From the NCBI GenBank assembly GCA_963978895.1, contig OZ022242.1:6910299-6974298 (forward strand): 64,000 bases of DNA, read 5' to 3'. The notes beneath the pieces were generated by a model that worked only from the letters and a program-made list of their open reading frames with translations, was not told the origin of the DNA and searched no databases. A program made the position numbers and the translations under genes. Position 1 is the stretch's first letter, and each line of letters begins with the position of its first letter. This document shows positions 12,901 through 24,515 of the stretch, piece after piece. The stretch is from Erpobdella octoculata (Eukaryota > Annelida > Clitellata > Hirudinida > Erpobdellidae).

Positions 12901-13111
12901 TGTCAAGTCCGTCGTAACTTCGGAGATGTTTGCCGACCTTCAGAAAGAGGTCAACCAGTTGAAAGACCAACTCGAGAAAATGAAGAAGGATCACGAGAAA
13001 ACCCTCCTAGACTTGATGATGGAGATCGACGAAGAGAAGAAGACGAGGTACAACATGCAAGTCGAGATCGACAGAATAAAGCGACTCGTAGCTTCGTCGT
13101 CGATGTCGTAG
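6962..13111 (+). CDS. SH3KBP1/CD2AP homologue: CIN85/CD2AP-family adaptor, three SH3 domains and coiled coil
   Basis: Twelve coding exons: 6962-7119, 8791-8908, 8993-9099, 9201-9279, 10738-10862, 10941-10992, 11826-12010, 12081-12180, 12297-12350, 12477-12538, 12634-12718, 12873-13111. All have GT-AG borders and compatible phases. The first starts in phase with a missing exon ending ATGG (giving MVEA, as in vertebrate CIN85). With those 4 nt the frame totals 1368 nt, or 455 aa. SH3-A shows [18 protein letters not shown] and [11 protein letters not shown]3-B shows [23 protein letters not shown] and [11 protein letters not shown]3-C shows [26 protein letters not shown] and [11 protein letters not shown] conserved GVGFG motif follows SH3-B, then a K/P-rich linker and a C-terminal coiled coil ([19 protein letters not shown] onward). 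Family members link Cbl ubiquitin ligases, endophilin and the actin cytoskeleton in receptor endocytosis. The protein is shorter than the human ones (about 640-665 aa), mostly in the linker. Exon 1 was not found. Confidence 0.95.
7758..7905. mobile_element. possible pogo/Tigger-like MITE remnant
   Basis: The block starts TACAGTAGGAAATCGCTTA and has repeated TTATACGACC / TTATGCGACT motifs, resembling the better preserved element at 17890-18058. The right terminus is not clear. It lies in an intron of the SH3 adaptor gene. Confidence 0.35.
9521..9695 (+). repeat. minisatellite, ~43-bp unit, about four copies
   Basis: The unit is roughly AACCAGTAATGTTYTAAGTTAGAGATAAATGGGTAT and repeats with substitutions inside an intron of the CIN85/CD2AP homologue. 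No function is apparent. Confidence 0.75.
9905..9965 (+). repeat. possible degenerate tRNA-derived SINE head
   Basis: The stretch contains GTAGGTCTACAAGTTAGTGG directly followed by TTCAAGTTCTA, a weak B-box-like order. The A box is poor, so this is only suggestive. Intronic. Confidence 0.25.
11028..11279. mobile_element. 252-bp pogo/mariner-like MITE, TA target
   Basis: The terminal inverted repeats begin CCGTATTTTTTCGC and end GCGAAAAAATACGG, flanked by TA (11026-11027 and 11280-11281). The interior is dominated by CGCATATAACGCGC repeats. It is GC-rich against the AT-rich intron that hosts it, between the linker exon (10941-10992) and SH3-C. Non-coding. Confidence 0.88.
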
Positions 13112-15444
13112 TGCCGTTGTCTGTCGTCTGCTTGTGTAGCGCATCCGTCAGCATCTGTAGAGGGTTTTCTGTAAATCATCTGTTGAGTGTTTTTTGAAAA
13201 CCTCGTTTAATTCATTCCAATACAAGTGTTTGTTAAATATATATTTTTTTTTCTGATTTTCTGATTTGTTTTGAATGAACATTCTGCCAAATATGCTTTA
13301 TACGTTGCAAGAGAAATGAGATCATGAAAGATTGCGAACTTCTGTCAAAATTCTATCAAACTTCTACGACGCGATTTAATTCTTGTGCAACGTTGCGATT
13401 TTTCTTTTTTTTTTCGTTTGATTTGTAGCTTTTCAATCAATTTCTGCGGATGCGTCGGAAATAAAAGAGCAATTAAGATTTCTTTATAGGTATGCATCAA
13501 TAATGAGGCCTTCAGACATTCTGGTTTTACAGTGCATTCCTCATCTTCAATTTTCAGTTTCAACTTTTTATTCTGTCCTCGGAGACAAGGCTTCTTTGTA
13601 AATAGTATCGTCACGGGAACGGAGAGGAGGTCTACTGGCCAGTCAGCATCTTAAGATTAATAGAACTTGTGATTATCCACTGAGTTGTACAATGTAGTTT
13701 TATCTTCTTTTCTTTCTTTCTTTATTTCTTTTTATTAGTATTCGTTTTAACGTCGTTTCACTATATCATTCATTTATAAGCGATTTTCTTATGAAAACTT
13801 TTCATTCCATTTCTGTTGAAACTTGAACTATTCTTTCTTTATGAAAAACTTTACCGTAACAACGTTTCCAAGCTTTTGCTGCTTAGAAACTTTTTGATTT
13901 TGTTTCTATGTAGTAACTAAAATTTCTTTGCATAAAGTTGAAATTGCATTCTGCTGTCGCATGATTTGTTTAAGCAGTGCTTTATTATGATTAACATGTG
14001 TGTACAGAGGTTGTACAGATCTTAGCTTCAAGAGAGATGAACGTAATGAATCTGTTAGAATTTAGGATTGTACACTGTTTCTTATATATGTTTGATCTGT
14101 TGTTAGCAGGATTTTTATTGCCGGTCTGTCTGTCCGTCTATGTGTTTTGTCCATTTGTTTCAATTATCAAGAGGTGGACAAAGACTGTTTGGTGTTTTAA
14201 CTTTTACTTTTGAGGCTCGTGTTGTCTATAAATCGGTCAGAATAGAAGTAAATTAATTTGAATAAGTTTTCAATGATTCGTTAATGAAGAACAATTCAAA
14301 CGCATCAATGCACACAAACACACATGCCTGTCGTGAAAATCAATTCAAAAGATGAAAGTTGGAAACAGTTGCCTTGAAGTACAAAAATGGACTTAAAAGA
14401 AACCTTTCAAGATTGGCGAACTTCCGTTCTTTGGGATACACGACTAAATATTTTGCAGAAAGCAGGTAGTGTTGAATTGGTTACTTGTGCCAGTTTCTAT
14501 GAAAGTCTGCAATCTTTTATGAGTTTCCACTCATAATGTTCTATATATAACAGTCACTTGATTTCTTATTTACTAGAATAGTTATTTTTTCCCATGAAGA
14601 AGATTTTGCCTTTTCTTGAGAAAAAAGTAAAAATGATGATCAAGGATTCCATGCATATCAGCAGCGAACTAAAAAAAAGAAATTATTATTTGATAAAAAA
14701 TTCTGAAGTCAAGCTGTCACTGAGTGAAGTAATTTCAAATATCAAAGTTTTTTACAACTTTTGATTTATCGACAAGGCAGTCTAAAACAATAATTTGATT
14801 TTTTGTTTGTCTTCAATTCATCTTTTGACAACAAAGCCGTCTAAATCAAGAATCTTATCCCAAATTTCTAAAAAATGTCGACTAAACAACCAGTTGGTAT
14901 ATCCAATGTTTTAAAAATAGCTATACTAGTCAGTAGCAAAGACGTGACTTTGTATACTACTATCAATAAAGGAAACAATAGCCCCAGCAATCAACATATC
15001 CAATATCCACCTTATATAAAAAAAAATTAACACAATTGAAAAGCATCTGCTTTCATATAAATCAGTTCTTTTTAAAATCATTATTTAGACCACAAACATC
15101 TAGCGATCACAGAAAGTTTACTAAGAACTAAATTTAATAAAGCTCAAAGGAGGCGACAGGTGTCTAAACAAAATTGTCGGTACCAATGAGACGCAAACAA
15201 TTTGAACAGCTACTGTTAGCTAGCATCTCATTTGAGATTTTATTTAACGTAAAAAAATTTACAATTATAAACCAAAGTATAAAAAAGTGTTCGAACAGAC
15301 GCACATCATCAATCGATCGATCGTCCAATCACGTGTACGAAAATATGTGCCAATCAATTTAATTAAAAAAAACACTTAATAAGACAACATTTGCAATAAA
15401 ACTGATATCGTGACAGTAACAACCCACAAGTTCGGAGGTCAAAT
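13112..15444. other. convergent intergenic region with both 3' UTRs
   Basis: This interval lies between the stop of the plus-strand SH3 adaptor and the stop of minus-strand STAM. It is AT-rich and lacks convincing coding sequence; the longest frames are low complexity or isolated. Both 3' UTRs must lie here. A minus-strand AATAAA lies near 15241, about 200 bases after the STAM stop. I cannot place a unique polyadenylation site for the adaptor. Confidence 0.6.
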
Positions 15445-18400
15445 TTACAAAAGGTTATGTCCTTGGGCATCGACATAAGTTGGATAATTCTGAGTAGGTT
15501 GATAAACGTAATTCGTTCTGTATGATTCAGATATCTGATTCGGAGGTTCGGGAAATTGAGGCGGCATCTGTTGGACCTGGTTTGAACTGTAGCAAAATAT
15601 ACAAATAAATAGAAATATACTATAAATAAAACAATACCTTACAAATAAAAATATAAGTTATTAAGACCACCCAAACAGCAAATAGTATCTTCTTACTATG
15701 CTTGAGGTGTGAAACCTTGAGGTAAGGAATGCTGAAATAATATAACAAATTCAAAATTTAACTGCTTTTGATGTTCTAAGTGAGAAATAATTAGATATAG
15801 ATGTAAGTTTTTCATGTAACCAATAAAAATTTTCTTATAAAACAAGCTCGAACCTGTTCAGGTAAATTCTGAATGTTGTATGGAATCTGCGAAACTCCGG
15901 CCATCAATTGGTGGTACATCTTGAATGCGTCTAACAATTTTTCATTGAAATCAGACAAAGTCAAATGCTGCCTGTAAATAAAAATGTTATCTCCATAATT
16001 ATAAAAAATAAATAAATAGAAATACACTTTTCAACCTAAATTTATAAACGGAATAAACCAAAACATTGGCAATAACAACAGCGACAGTTGATTTACTTGT
16101 CTATTTTTTCTAATTCTTGATCAATCAAAGGAGCCATCGCTTTACACTGCTCTGTGAATTTAAATTAGTCATATTCATTCAATACCATGTCCTGGTAAAC
16201 TTATAAATAAAAATATACTATAAATAAAACAATACCTTATAAATTAAAGTATACTATAAATTATAATATACTATAAATAAAACAATACCTTACAAATAAA
16301 ACTATATTATAAATAAAATAATACCTTATAAATAAAAATATATTATAAATAAAACAATAGTTTATAGATAAAAACATATTATAAATAAAAATATATTATA
16401 AATAAAACAATACCTTATAAATAAAAATATATTACGAATAAAACAATACCTTATAGATAAAAACATATTATAAATAAAAATATATTACGAATAAAACAAT
16501 ACCTTATAGATAAAAATATATGATAAATAAAACAATATACCTTCCAGTTGAAGAAGATGATTCGAATCAAATTCTTCTGTGGGGTCGACAGACTGTATGA
16601 GTTGAAGTGCTTCGTCAATTTTGCACTGAAATTGAAAAACTTTTAATAAAGTCGAACTTGAATAATTTTCAACGCACAATTTTTTTGTTTAAAATCATTT
16701 TTATATCAATATAAACATTAAACGGGCACCGACGTGATCAGAATAAACTCATCGATCACTCCCGAACTAATAAATAATTGATTCAAAACTATTGTTTGGC
16801 ATTTATGGAGAAAGAATGGACAACATGCGGCATGTTGCACGACCCAGTGATTCACTCTCTCAATTCGTAGCCTCTCCCACCAGATGGCCAAGGTCACCAA
16901 CCACGAGTGAAAAAATGCAATTGAAATAAGTAACGTCTGTCAAGACAAACATTGCACTTATTTTAGGAGCACCTCAATATGATTTAAAAATTCATAAAAA
17001 TTTCTTATTTTATAGGCTAAAACAAATAATTATATATCTCTCTATTCATATTTACCTAATCATATTTTTCAGAATAGAAAAGATCAACAAGAGAAAAGAA
17101 ATATTATGTTAAATTAAAGTAATAATTTTTAAGCAACCTCCTCGATTTCAAAAATTGGTGCCGGTTCCACAATGTTCACCTGAACTTCTTCTTGGAAGTG
17201 AACTGATTTCCTGCTTTTGACTAAATTTTAAATTTAAACTAAATTATATTATTTATAATCAATTAACATTTATTAAAGTGGTTTAGAAGACTTTTTTGTC
17301 TGTGTGCAACCACTTCAACAACTATTGGTTTATGGTACCGGCCTTCCCACACCCCTTAAGGATGTTGGTTAGATTCGAACCACTGATCTTTAGGCCGACA
17401 GGTATAATACCGCCAGTGCAAAAAATAATAAAACAAAAAGTACTCCTCCTTGCTTGTACATTCTATTCAGTTATATTTCATTAAGATTTCCACGACACCC
17501 AAACACGACCACCACTGACAACGGGCTCACCTACTTCCGGCTCGGGCACAACCGTGAGATCGGCGGTGACAAAATTAGCCGGAAAGAGACCCTCGCCTCT
17601 CGCTGATGAACCTTTCCACCAGTTTGAATCACTGTGACAAATACAAACAAGACCTTCAAGACATTCGCAATCACATTTAAAATACATTCTAATAAGAATT
17701 AACTAAAACAACCTGTCATCGAGGACATTTATAATGTCACCAGCTGAAAATGTCATCTCGTTATCCTCAACTGCTTCGAAATCATACAGCGCTTTCACCT
17801 GATGTAAAATAAAAACTTTCAATTGGCTGATTAATATAATAATAAATGAAATCATAATAATAACAACAACAATGATGATGATTATAATACAGTAGAACCT
17901 CTTTTAAATGACCCTCAGTTATGCAACTTGTGTGTTTACAAGACATAAAAAGTATGCACAGATTTCTATATTTTGTGGTTTGGCTTATGCAACTTTTCTA
18001 TTTACGGAACCAAAGTTTTCTATGACAAAAGAGAAAGTGCATAAACGAGGTACAACTGTACTAAAAATAAGAATTCAATTTCTAACACTATGAAAAGTAA
18101 TAGGTAATCACAATGCAAACATACTTTTCTTGGTTCAGCGAATGAATTCCTGTCAGATCCTACAGAATTTGTGCCTGATTTAGAAGACTTCATACCTCCG
18201 TTCTTCAGAGACAGTGCTATTGCTGTTTTGTAATTTTTAGTTAATAATAAAATAATTCATTTCTTCTATTAGATTACCTTGAAATTAATAACTAAATGGT
18301 TTGCAAGAAGAAAAACAAATCTAAAAAAGCATCATTGTAGGAAAAAGTACCTTGAGCTATATCTGATTCTTCTCTTTTCAACATGGACATGAGAGTTTCC

Positions 18401-21011
18401 TTAGGCTGAAGCAAATAAACATGAGAAATTTCTTGAAAAAGTAGCTTTCATAAAAGTGGTTTGTCGTAATGTTGCTTGTATAATAAATAGGCAGCTTTTG
18501 TATAGGCATTCATTTGATACATTGAAAAGTATGTGAATGTCGTTTAATTATTTAAAAAATATGTTAAGTTAAATGCATCTTGAATGATATTTATACTGTT
18601 TGACAACAAAAATGGAGCAAAGAATTATTATTATTATTATATAATGCTAATCATAATCTAAAGATATTTGTCAGACCACACATACATTTTAAACTGCTGC
18701 CACATCTAAGGATTGGGAAAAATTTTGAAGCTGCATCTTTCTCAGCTCATAAGTAATTCTGCCTATAGCTACTATTAATAACGAAATTTAACTTCTAATA
18801 GAAAAAAAACATCAAATAATATACATGAAAATGTATTTAAAGAATAATAATAGAACAAATAAATAAAAATCGATTATATCGACTAACCACATCGTCCACA
18901 GGAAACACGTGACCTTCCGATTTCAAACTGTTGTACAATTGCGGAATGGAGCTGAAACAATATTACCATAGTAACATCAAAGCTTGTTGGAATAAAACAA
19001 CACAAAAAAATCTTTAAATATGAAAAAAATAATTTTATTTTTGAAATCAGCATACGAAACCGGGTAAGTATGCCAAACTTCATTAAAATCAGTGCATTTT
19101 TATCAAAATTATATCCAGTTACAGGCAGACGAAACTAGCAAATTATATAAGTAGATGGTAGCTTTGTCTTAGCGATAAGTGAATTTTAGAAAAAAATTAA
19201 TAAAAACAAAATAATTAATCCTGTGATTCATCTATCTGTCACAGGACAAACAACGGAGATCGAACGTTTGCGGTCGCTGGCCCAAGACTATGGAACTGTC
19301 TTACTCCAGTGGTCACTTCCGCAGTGACAGTTGAAAGTTTCAGAAAAAAACTTAAAGCGCATTTGTTCAGTGGCCTTGAGGTCCATTAGGATTTACGCCA
19401 CTTAAAAAATCGTCTAACATTATTATTATTATTATTGAATATTTAAACCCAACATTTAAAAATGCCTGAAGCATTTTTAAATGTTGTTTTAATACCTCAA
19501 AAATTAACTAAAATCCCAAACAAACATTAAAAAATTTACATACAATAACAAAATCTCTGTTCATGTTTACCGATGTGAATTAAAAACTTTTAAGGAAGTA
19601 ATATAATACAGCTACTTGATAAAATGAAAAGTCATTCATTCATTCATGAGATCTATTAATAACATCAGGCTAGCATATTAACTTCATTTAAAATATTTAT
19701 AATATAAGTTGAATAGGCAGGTTTTCAGGCTCCACAATAAGAAATGCTTGTCTGACACTTGAAGACTTCAAGATTATCTTATTTGCTGATGAATCCTTCG
19801 ACATTTAAGCAGTTAGAAATATTATCGAAAATTTATAACAAAACTGTTTCATTCACGATTGTACATTTTTAATGTTGAACAGCTGGCTACACTGGCAGAA
19901 AGACTCGATTAAGCTGCGTCAGCTTCTCAACAAGTGTCAAGAAGATATCACATACAGAAAAAGTGGTCGCAAGTTCGAATTCTGTGTTCGAACTAAAAAG
20001 CATCTGCCATCAAATCAACATCCTGCCTCTTATCAAAATGTCTTCAATAATTTTTATAAGCACAAAAATCAACCTAAGAGAAGGATCAGCTCTGAATTCA
20101 TTCTCTGCCCATTTTCTTATCAGCAGCTTTAATCGTTGGCTCACTTTCGGATTCATCTGTGAAAGTAAACGTTAGAGTACCATGAGTGCCTAAGGATGAT
20201 AAAACTGAATATGAAATATTAAAACTACCTTGTTCAAGCAGGAACGACATTCGGCGACAAAGTCTGGAGTTGCCAATTCACTTCTGAAGTTGTGACCGCA
20301 GGTTTGTACGCACATGTCTAGCAGCTGAACATTCATTAAATACATTCATCTATTAATAATAAATAACTAAACACAAAATGACGAGTTTATAAAGCAAAAA
20401 AGTATTATTTTGTTACTTTTTTCTAGTCATTTAGAAAAATTGGTCTAAAACAACCTGTGCCTATTCTTGCTATTTCAAAATATCACTGCTACTAATAAAT
20501 TAAAATTTGTATTCAAGAAATGTGGTAAAAAACATGCATGTGGTAAGAAATGCATGCAATAACACATCCAAATAGCAAAACTCTAACACTGATAGCTTGC
20601 ATGGCAACAACTGGAACTTTGGAGTTCATTCGCTTTACAATTGATTTAAGGCAATCTTTAGGTCTGTGAAAAACGTTTTATAATAGACATATAAATCTTT
20701 AAAAAAAAGAAAAATAACAAAACAAATTCAAGACTATTTCCCCATGTATTGTGACTTGTGACTAATATCTATGAGATTTCATTGTAAAAGCAACTAGCCC
20801 ATTTGGAGTGCTGAGAACTCGGTAGCAGATTTCTCTAAATAGCTGTTGATCTTCTGTCGCATTTAGTTCGTTAGTAGCCTTTTCTATAAAAAAAATACAC
20901 AAAGTTGTCGTAGAATGAATCAGCACTGATCAATGAATTTTTCATAAGAATATAAGATTTTTACTAACCGACGTCTATATCAAACGGCGATTGACTGTTA
21001 AACAGAGGCAT
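15445..21011 (-). CDS. STAM: STAM, ESCRT-0 signal-transducing adaptor
   Basis: Sixteen exons on the minus strand, 5' to 3': 21011-20969, 20883-20799, 20663-20588, 20324-20229, 20156-20074, 18951-18888, 18405-18351, 18222-18125, 17798-17713, 17631-17531, 17220-17138, 16625-16541, 16151-16097, 15971-15854, 15731-15697, 15586-15445. They sum to 1305 nt (434 aa) in one frame from ATG ([18 protein letters not shown]) to TAA. The VHS domain spans exons 1-6 ([33 protein letters not shown]). The UIM is EESDIAQAIALSLK. The SH3 domain is [20 protein letters not shown] plus NWWKG and [12 protein letters not shown]. The GAT-like coiled-coil core follows ([34 protein letters not shown]). The tail is Q/P/Y-rich. 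STAM pairs with HRS to sort ubiquitinated receptors on endosomes. Human STAM is 540 aa, so the tail is shorter here. All introns are GT-AG except the second, which looks GC-AG. Several introns carry transposon fragments. Confidence 0.96.
15600..16545. repeat. AT-rich minisatellite (about 45-bp unit) in STAM introns
   Basis: Blocks of the form ATTATAAATAAAACAATACCTTATAAATA repeat many times between 16196 and 16545. A related block lies at 15600-15655. Read on the minus, transcribed strand, each unit contains AAGGTATTGTTTTAT, nearly the same as the real splice donor of the exon at 16541-16625 (GAAG|GTATATTGTTTTAT). Confidence 0.8.
17290..17415 (-). repeat. tRNA-derived SINE, head in minus orientation
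   Basis: On the minus strand the order is CACTGGCGGTATTATACCTG, then GTCGGCCTAAAGATCAGT, then GGTTCGAATC, which fits a degenerate A box followed by a good Pol III B box. The body continues for about 80 bp toward GTGTGCAACC. It lies in a STAM intron. A distinct tRNA-like head occurs at 37215. Confidence 0.6.
17890..18058. mobile_element. 169-bp pogo/Tigger-like MITE, TA target
   Basis: The left end reads CAGTAGAACCTCTTTTAA and the right end, reversed, reads CAGTTGTACCTCGTTTAT. Both are flanked by TA (17888-17889 and 18059-18060). The CAGTAGAACCTC start is characteristic of pogo/Tigger terminal repeats. It is non-coding and lies in the STAM intron before the SH3 exons. Confidence 0.82.
19243..19389 (+). 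pseudogene. non-LTR retrotransposon RT tail, 3' remnant
   Basis: Translating from 19243 gives [18 protein letters not shown], then [16 protein letters not shown] and a TAG stop at 19387-19389. This GDRxFxVAxPRLWN...SFxxxLKxHLF ending is the classic C-terminus of CR1/L2/Rex-like reverse transcriptase polyproteins. A short 3' UTR follows, ending in (ATT)n around 19422-19436, which suits that group's microsatellite tails. It is heavily 5' truncated and sits in the large fifth STAM intron. Confidence 0.8.
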
Positions 21012-21549
21012 TTCAAAAGATTTATAATTTATAGACAGAATTCAGAGCTTTAAATTTCTTAAAGAACTACACCTTACGCAAAGAAAGGTAAACAATATTG
21101 TGAAGAAGTAATGGAATGGAATGGAAAGCCAAAAAAGCTTCCATTGCAGAAACTACGCCAGAAAAACATATTATTTGTTTCTAAGAAATATAAATTTAAA
21201 AAAAAATTGCTAAATACTTGTTTGTCTGTTTATTCGCTACGGCATTTCTCTCCAAATCGGGATTCGCAAAAACTCATTTACTCTGGGCAATTAGGAAAGA
21301 TTATTAAGTTCGCCGGTTAGCCGATTACCCCGCAGCAACTGCTACTGTACCCCGAGCCGGCTTATCAACAAAGTCAGCTTAATTTCAGCCACTCAATTTC
21401 GGTCCCCAGCGGCTAAACAAAAATTCAGCCCGGCTAGCCCGGCTGATGGTTTAAATTCGGCTAAAAAGAACATTTCTACTTTTGTTATTAACTGAAATGT
21501 AAATGTTAGAGCAGGGCTCATCAAGGTTGCAATAGGTTGAGCCAGTTTT

Positions 21550-22345
21550 AATTGTACGCAGGCCCGTCGACAGGGACGTAAATTGCGGGGGGCAGGGGAG
21601 CATTTGCTTCCCCCCCTGATTTTCAAAATTTGAAATTTTTTACCTAGAGTTTAATATATTTTTCTAAAATTTTAACTTGACTTAACCAAGTGATGATTCA
21701 ATGCATATTGTAATTCTTCTGGCGTGTGTAGACAATTTGCCCCCCCCTTGATTTCCAAAATTAATTTTTTTTCACTTAGAGTTTATTATAAAAATTGTTA
21801 ATTTTAACTTTACTTAATCTCGTTATAATTCAATGCGTATTGGAATTCTTTTTGCGTGTGTAGACATTTTTATATCTGAGCTCAATGCTAGATTTACCTA
21901 ATTCGGAATGTTTCACATTCTCTTCACAAAGCTGACCGGTAAGGGGTAGTCGTAAATATTTTTCCAATTTTTTTCAAAGACTTCCACTTTCTTCTTCCAA
22001 AAAGCTACAGTCATTTTCCAAAAACCAGGTATTCTACCCAAAAAATATCAATTGATATTCTGGTGAAGGAATGCATCTTCCCATCCCTCCCTGTTTGTAC
22101 CCACGTATTTATATAGATGTAAAAGATAATGTGTGTAAGAGCATTCGCTTATCACATCTAAGCCGCAGGAGCATCATTTGGCATGCAGGTAGACTTCATT
22201 AATGAGAAAATTTTGAAAAATTTGATCCCCACAGACAAACTAACTAACAACAACAAACAGAGAGACGAGTGAAGTTAAATAAAAGCATTTAAAAAACCAA
22301 AAAAAAAACGTTGGCTCTCCTTAACCATTTCCTGGGTCCGCCACG
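21550..22345. mobile_element. degenerate repeat region, relative of 929-1338
   Basis: It starts ACAGGGACGTAAATTGCGG and includes two related blocks (21620-21720 and 21735-21860) sharing ATTTTAACTTKACTTAA and GCGTGTGTAGACA. The block 21940-22200 matches 929-1260 inverted. The end is GGGTCCGCCACGG near 22345. It is probably two nested or chimeric DNA-transposon copies. No coding capacity was seen. Confidence 0.5.
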
Positions 22346-22679
22346 GGAAGAAAACACCGATGTAAAATGGGATTATTTTACACTTTTTTCTTTAACGTGG
22401 TATGTATGTTTGTAACTTGTAAGGTTTTTTAGTCAAATATTTTTCTTTTTGCCCGTTCTTGGATTGAGCTGAAACTTGGATGACAATACAAAAGTTCATT
22501 CGAAATTAAAAATAATATTTTCTTATTGCAAAACATGAAACTTGTCTGGTTCAAAAAGTATTGCTTTGTGTGTTTATTGAATAGATTTTCAGCAACAAAA
22601 AAACTACGAAGGCAAAATATAAACATTTACAAAAACTTAAAAAAACGCTTATTCAGTCTTATAAAAACTTGGATGTTCA

Positions 22680-23302
22680 TCTATATATATAAAAATGAAT
22701 GTTTGTATGTATGTATGTATGTATGTATGTATGTATGTATGTATGTATGTATGTATGTATGTATGTATGTATGTATGTATGTATGTATGTATGTATGTAT
22801 GTATGTATGTATGTATGTATGTATGTATGTATGTATGTATGTATGTATGTATGTATGTATGTATGTATGTATGTATGTATGTATGTATGTATGTATGTAT
22901 GTATGTATGTATGTATGTATGTATGTATGTATGTATGTATGTATGTATGTATGTATGTATGTATGTATGTATGTATGTATGTATGTATGTATGTATGTAT
23001 GTATGTATGTATGTATGTATGTATGTATGTATGTATGTATGTATGTATGTATGTATGTATGTATGTATGTATGTATGTATGTATGTATGTATGTATGTAT
23101 GTATGTATGTATGTATGTATGTATGTATGTATGTATGTATACTATGTATGTATGTATGTATGTATGTATGTATGTATGTATGTATGTATGTATGTATGTA
23201 TGTATGTATGTATGTATGTATGTATGTATGTATGTATGTATGTATGTATGTATGTATGTATGTATGTATGTATGTATGTATGTATGTATGTATGTATGTA
23301 TG

Positions 23303-23336
<34 letters not shown>

Positions 23337-23498
23337 TGTATGTATATATGTATGTTATTTATGCATAGCTACACCATTCATCCGATCGTAATGAAATTTT
23401 CACACAACCTTGAGAGTCAAGGGGAATCAAATATAGAGAAAAAAAATTTGAAATCCGTTACAAAATGAGCGGAGCGGAGCGGGAACTATATATATATA

Positions 23499-23578
<80 letters not shown>

Positions 23579-24515
23579 TGAATGTTTGTTTGTATGTATG
23601 AATGTATGTCCTTTATGCATTGCTACACCATTCGTCCGATCGTAATGAAATTTTCACACAACTTTGAGAGTCAAGGGGAATCAAATATAGTAAAAAAATT
23701 GAAATCCGTCACAAAATGAGCGGAGCGGAGCGGGTGAGTGAACGGGGGTTTTTAGAGTTTTCTTATCGTTTTTCTCTAGCTCCCGTTTAATTCTCCGTTT
23801 TCTCACCCGCTCCCGGTCGCTTTCCCGTTTCCGCTTGCTCTCACACACCCGGTCGCTTTCCCGGTTCCGGTCAATTTCCCGATTCCGGTCGCTTTCCCGC
23901 CCCATCTATCTCTTAATAATTTGTAATAACGCGCAATCGGTCACATTATGCAAGACTGGGAAGCAAGTCATGGGCTTCTTAATATTAAGAAGTCCATTAG
24001 CAAGTAATGCCTATTACGCAATTGTAAACAGTGCTTCGAAAACTTATGCAATGATCATGTATAGGCACTTTTGGCCCGGAAGGTTTTTTGGCCCCCTGAG
24101 CAGGGGGATCGGAGAAGGAGTCCAAACCTTCTTAACTTTTTCCCCTTCTTAACTTTCCAGGCCAAAAGTTCCTATGTACGACCATCGAAGGTAATTGCGT
24201 AATAAAATTCAAATTTTGTTTACGTAACAACGTTTGAAGGCTTCAAGCAACTTTTAGCAAAACTATTTTACGTTTTATGGGCTAAAATAAGTTATGAAAG
24301 GGTGGAAAAGAAAAAATGAGCGCGAGCGGGAACGGAAACGGGAGAGCAAGCGGGAACGGAAACGGAAACGGGAGAGCAAGCGGGAACGGAAACGGAAACG
24401 GGAGAGCAAGCGGGAACGGAAACGGAAGAGCAAGTGGGGAAGGAAACGGGAGCAAGAGAGAAAAATTATAAAAAAACCTCTGAAAACCCCGAGCAACGCT
24501 GGGTAACCCCGCTAG
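22680..24515 (+). mobile_element. non-autonomous Helitron, 1.84 kb
   Basis: The 5' end at 22680 reads TCTATATATATAAAAATG, preceded by A, a common animal Helitron start. The 3' end is a GC hairpin followed by CCCCGCTAG ending at 24515, then T. Inside are the (ATGT)n array (22696-23353) and a conserved block GCTACACCATTCATCCGATC...GAAATTTTCACACAAC (23360-23480). A second copy of that 5' block lies at 23578-23733 after a (TA)n tract, so two copies are fused. Then come GGGAAAGCGACC-type repeats in both orientations. No Rep or helicase gene is present. Confidence 0.82.
22696..23353 (+). repeat. (ATGT)n microsatellite, about 650 bp
   Basis: It is an almost uninterrupted ATGT array of over 160 units, with a slip near 23139-23146 and two ATAT variants near 23304 and 23344. 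It is internal to the Helitron 5' region. Confidence 0.98.

Noticed and set aside
12856..13197. Alternative 113-aa frame and minus-strand frames over the last adaptor exon
   Set aside because: Shadows of the coiled-coil coding exon 12873-13111, which fits the spliced gene and family.
22526..23468. Long open frames of repeated MYVC residues
   Set aside because: They are translations of the (ATGT)n microsatellite, open in several frames at once; not genes. The same applies to the frames over 25435-26032.
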